A DNA stretch of 7,699 nt from an uncultured bacterium (GTDB taxonomy: Bacteria > Planctomycetota > DG-23 > SLPQ01), in contig CALMGO010000676.1 of the NCBI GenBank assembly GCA_937863625.1, forward strand, positions 1 through 7,699, read 5' to 3'. The notes below the pieces were generated by a model that saw nothing but the letters and a program-made list of their open reading frames with translations, did no database searches and was not told the origin of the DNA. Position numbers and translations under genes: made by a program. Shown one piece after another: positions 7,182 through 7,699 of the stretch (position 1 is the stretch's first letter; every line of letters begins with the position of its first letter).

Positions 7182-7699
7182 TGGCTTCCTACGAGCAATA
7201 CCTCCTGCCGAAGGTGCTCCAGAAAGTCGCGCGCCTGGATCTCAGGGCGAAATTTCTCGTGGAGGGTTTTCTGTCGGGGCTTCACGACAGCCCCTATCAC
7301 GGGTTTTCGGTGGAATTCAGCGACCACCGAAAATACGCGGCGGGCGACGAGATTCGGCAGATAGACTGGAAAGTTTTCGGCAGGACGGACCGCTATTACG
7401 TGAAGCGGTTTCAGGCCGAGACGAACATGGAGTGCCACATCCTGCTCGACAAGAGCGCGTCGATGGGATTTGAGCCGGCGACGGTGGCGGACCGGTTCAT
7501 GAACAAGTTTGAATACGCGACGGCGCTGTCGGCGGCGCTGGGATATCTCATGATACGCCAGCAGGACGCGGTCGGGCTGGTGAATTTCGACAGCGCGGTG
7601 AGAGACTACGTCAAGGCCCGCTCGAAGCGCACACACCTGGGCGACATACTGGCGGTGCTCTCCAATACGAAACCATCCGGCACAACCCACGTCAGCGGC
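7181..7699 (+). CDS. DUF58 / vWA-like protein, partial at the right edge
   Basis: The first 173 residues of a DUF58 protein, translated by hand; the gene continues beyond the window. The DUF58 signature is HGFSVEFSDHRKYAAGDEIR followed by QIDWKVFGRTDRYYVKRF (residues 40-77). The start of a vWA-like fold follows: ILLDKSASMGF, where D90, S92 and S94 form a DxSxS metal-ion-dependent adhesion motif. The segment QQDAVGLVNFDSAV matches the next strand of that fold. No signal peptide is seen, and the N-terminus (MASYEQYLLPKVLQKVARLD) is typical of the cytoplasmic DUF58 branch. The ATG at 7181 overlaps the moxR stop by one base, with AAGGA 5 nt upstream, implying coupled translation. In relatives such genes are followed by membrane-anchored vWA (BatA/BatB-like) proteins; whether that is so here lies outside the window. 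Confidence 0.94.
   Translation, partial: MASYEQYLLPKVLQKVARLDLRAKFLVEGFLSGLHDSPYHGFSVEFSDHRKYAAGDEIRQIDWKVFGRTDRYYVKRFQAETNMECHILLDKSASMGFEPATVADRFMNKFEYATALSAALGYLMIRQQDAVGLVNFDSAVRDYVKARSKRTHLGDILAVLSNTKPSGTTHVSG

Overview
The window is GC-rich bacterial chromosome carrying housekeeping genes. The best guess is an uncultured planctomycete or other PVC-type or deep-branching Gram-negative lineage. This rests on the gene set (an 80-residue GspE-N-like protein beside a Cof-type phosphatase and secA, with secA followed by a MoxR/DUF58 pair), on a SecA with an enlarged NBD2 insertion, and on frequent AUA codons in GC-rich genes. No rRNA or diagnostic marker is present, so the taxonomic guess is weak. 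No new defence, CRISPR or biosynthetic system is visible.

Left edge (1-427): the start of a REP-associated (Y1/IS200-like) tyrosine transposase runs leftward off the window. Behind it lies a 26-bp perfect inverted repeat with a 51-nt centre (325-427). Each arm is itself an imperfect palindrome. The outer arm contains the stop codon of prfA, so this element abuts a core gene exactly at its end.

Minus strand (425-1781): rpmE (ribosomal protein bL31, zinc-binding form) and prfA (peptide chain release factor 1) form a leftward operon behind a good sigma-70-like promoter. prfA most likely starts at a TTG inside the last codons of rpmE, which implies translational coupling.

Plus strand (2066-7699): from a divergent promoter region the genes run rightward. 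They are an 80-residue GspE-N/MshEN-like protein, a Cof-type HAD phosphatase, secA (probable TTG start), a MoxR AAA+ ATPase and a DUF58 protein cut by the window edge. secA, moxR and DUF58 are tightly packed (17-nt gap, then a 1-nt overlap) and look like one transcript.

Two points stand out. The SecA Walker A motif reads GEGKK where the family has GEGKT, a one-base difference that removes the Mg-coordinating Thr. In addition, the plus strand is G-rich over C across both gene orientations from prfA onward but not across the transposase at 1-300. This suggests that the plus strand is the replication leading strand and that the left edge is a recent arrival.
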